Positions 63,406 through 64,000 of a stretch of 64,000 nt of DNA are shown in pieces; position 1 is the stretch's first letter; every line of letters begins with the position of its first letter. The position numbers and the translations under genes are program-made. The notes below the pieces were generated by a model. It searched no databases, was not told where the DNA came from, and saw only the letters and a program-made list of their open reading frames with translations. This DNA is from Deltaproteobacteria bacterium (GTDB taxonomy: Bacteria > Desulfobacterota > Desulfuromonadia > Geobacterales > Geobacteraceae): NCBI GenBank assembly GCA_009668975.1, contig SBEG01000007.1, forward strand, positions 124,001-188,000, read 5' to 3'.

Positions 63406-64000
63406 GTGAAAACCCAGATCGAACTGGCCCGCGAGGGCATCCTGACCAGTCAGATGGAAACTGTTGCCCGGGATGAAAATATCTCTCCCGATTTTGTGCG
63501 TTGCATGGTGGCGGAAGGCAAGATCGTCATCCCCTGGAACCACATCCGCAAGCCAAAAGTGGCCGGCATCGGCAAGGGTCTGCGGACCAAGGTAAATGCC
63601 TCGATCGGCACCTCATCGGACATCGTCGACTATGCTGCCGAGATTCGCAAAGCACAGATTGCCCAGGAAGCCGGGGCCGACACCCTGATGGAGCTGTCGG
63701 TGGGTGGTGACCTGGACCGAGTCCGGCGTGAGGTGATCGCCGCGGTAGACATTCCGGTGGGAAATGTCCCCCTTTACCAGGCTTTTTGCGAAGCGGGCAG
63801 AAAGTATGGTGATCCGAACAAACTGGATGAAGAAATGTTGTTTGATCTCATCGAACAGCAGTGCGCCGATGGCATGGCATTTATGGCCGTCCACTGCGGC
63901 ATCAACCGGTGCACCATCGAACGTCTGCAGCGCCAGGGCTACCGCTACGGAGGTCTGGTCAGCAAGGGCGGGGTGAGCATGGTTGCCTGGATGCTGGCCA
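63406..64000 (+). CDS. bzaF: ThiC-family radical SAM enzyme, probably BzaF (5-hydroxybenzimidazole synthase); 3' end outside window
   Basis: GTG start at 63406 with AAGGAG upstream; 198 residues are visible. VNASIGTSSDIVDYAAEIRK and GADTLMELSVGGDL are ThiC-family. The stretch VGNVPLYQAFCEAGRKYGDP, AVHCGINRCTIERLQRQGY and GGLVSKGGVSM fits the BzaF branch better than thiamin-type ThiC, from memory of the families. It directly follows cobB in a cob operon, where bzaF occurs in anaerobes and converts aminoimidazole ribotide to 5-hydroxybenzimidazole, the lower ligand of cobamide. True ThiC cannot be excluded without the C-terminus. Confidence 0.7.
   Translation, partial: MKTQIELAREGILTSQMETVARDENISPDFVRCMVAEGKIVIPWNHIRKPKVAGIGKGLRTKVNASIGTSSDIVDYAAEIRKAQIAQEAGADTLMELSVGGDLDRVRREVIAAVDIPVGNVPLYQAFCEAGRKYGDPNKLDEEMLFDLIEQQCADGMAFMAVHCGINRCTIERLQRQGYRYGGLVSKGGVSMVAWMLA

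Overview
The window looks like a chromosomal segment from an anaerobic deltaproteobacterium of the Geobacter/Desulfuromonas/Pelobacter kind. This is inferred from an NfnAB-type ferredoxin:NADP oxidoreductase, an anaerobic-type cobamide operon ending in a ThiC/BzaF-like gene, a BCAM0308-family protein and the overall gene neighbourhoods. The backbone is GC-rich. The first 11.6 kb and the polysaccharide locus (about 34.9-49.6 kb) are visibly more AT-rich. I found no rRNA, tRNA or CRISPR array.

Region 1 (1-11602) is the distal part of a Tn7-like transposon. It begins inside a tnsD gene, carries a HipA-family kinase, a broken Xre-type antitoxin and a 3'-truncated integron integrase, and then a seven-cassette integron array (attI-like core at 3694; seven attC hairpins between 4932 and 11300). 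It closes with three spaced TnsB-site-like repeats and a terminal ACA at 11600-11602, resembling the left end of Tn7. Most cassette genes are unnamed, but several have nuclease or HEPN features (TPR-HNH, HEPN, zinc ribbon plus Ymh/HEPN, PD-(D/E)XK), suggesting a defence or toxin payload. The transposon end reads in frame into a chromosomal thioesterase gene.

Region 2 (11.6-34.5 kb) is housekeeping backbone: thioesterase, BCAM0308 protein, cyclase, tadA, two RluA/RluD-type pseudouridine synthases, pgeF, sugar-precursor genes (PHP-type phosphatase, nucleotide-sugar dehydrogenase, phosphomannomutase, uronate epimerase), ileS-lspA, a transglutaminase-like protein, a possible small RNA, an RHH regulator, and the ispD-ispF-glnS-cysS group. 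A 7-bp-periodic repeat family is scattered through the intergenic spaces. It supplies the last codons and stop of at least four genes and is inserted in frame within the PHP phosphatase gene.

Region 3 (34.9-49.6 kb, minus strand) is a Wzx/Wzy-type exopolysaccharide locus: Wza-like export lipoprotein, Wzz-like chain-length protein, flippase, polymerase, several glycosyltransferases, a GH39-like glycosidase, a WecG/TagA transferase, a truncated rfbC, a Wzi-like barrel protein and the initiating polyprenyl glycosylphosphotransferase.

Region 4 (50.2-64 kb, plus strand) holds a K+ channel with RCK domains, a TIM-barrel isomerase, a DAHP synthase preceded by a phenylalanine-rich leader peptide and attenuator, a cluster of palindromic elements, a TIGR04255 protein, engB, nfnAB, and a cobalamin-riboswitch-controlled operon cobU-cobT-cobS-cobC-cobB followed by a ThiC-family gene that is probably bzaF (lower-ligand synthesis), cut by the window edge.
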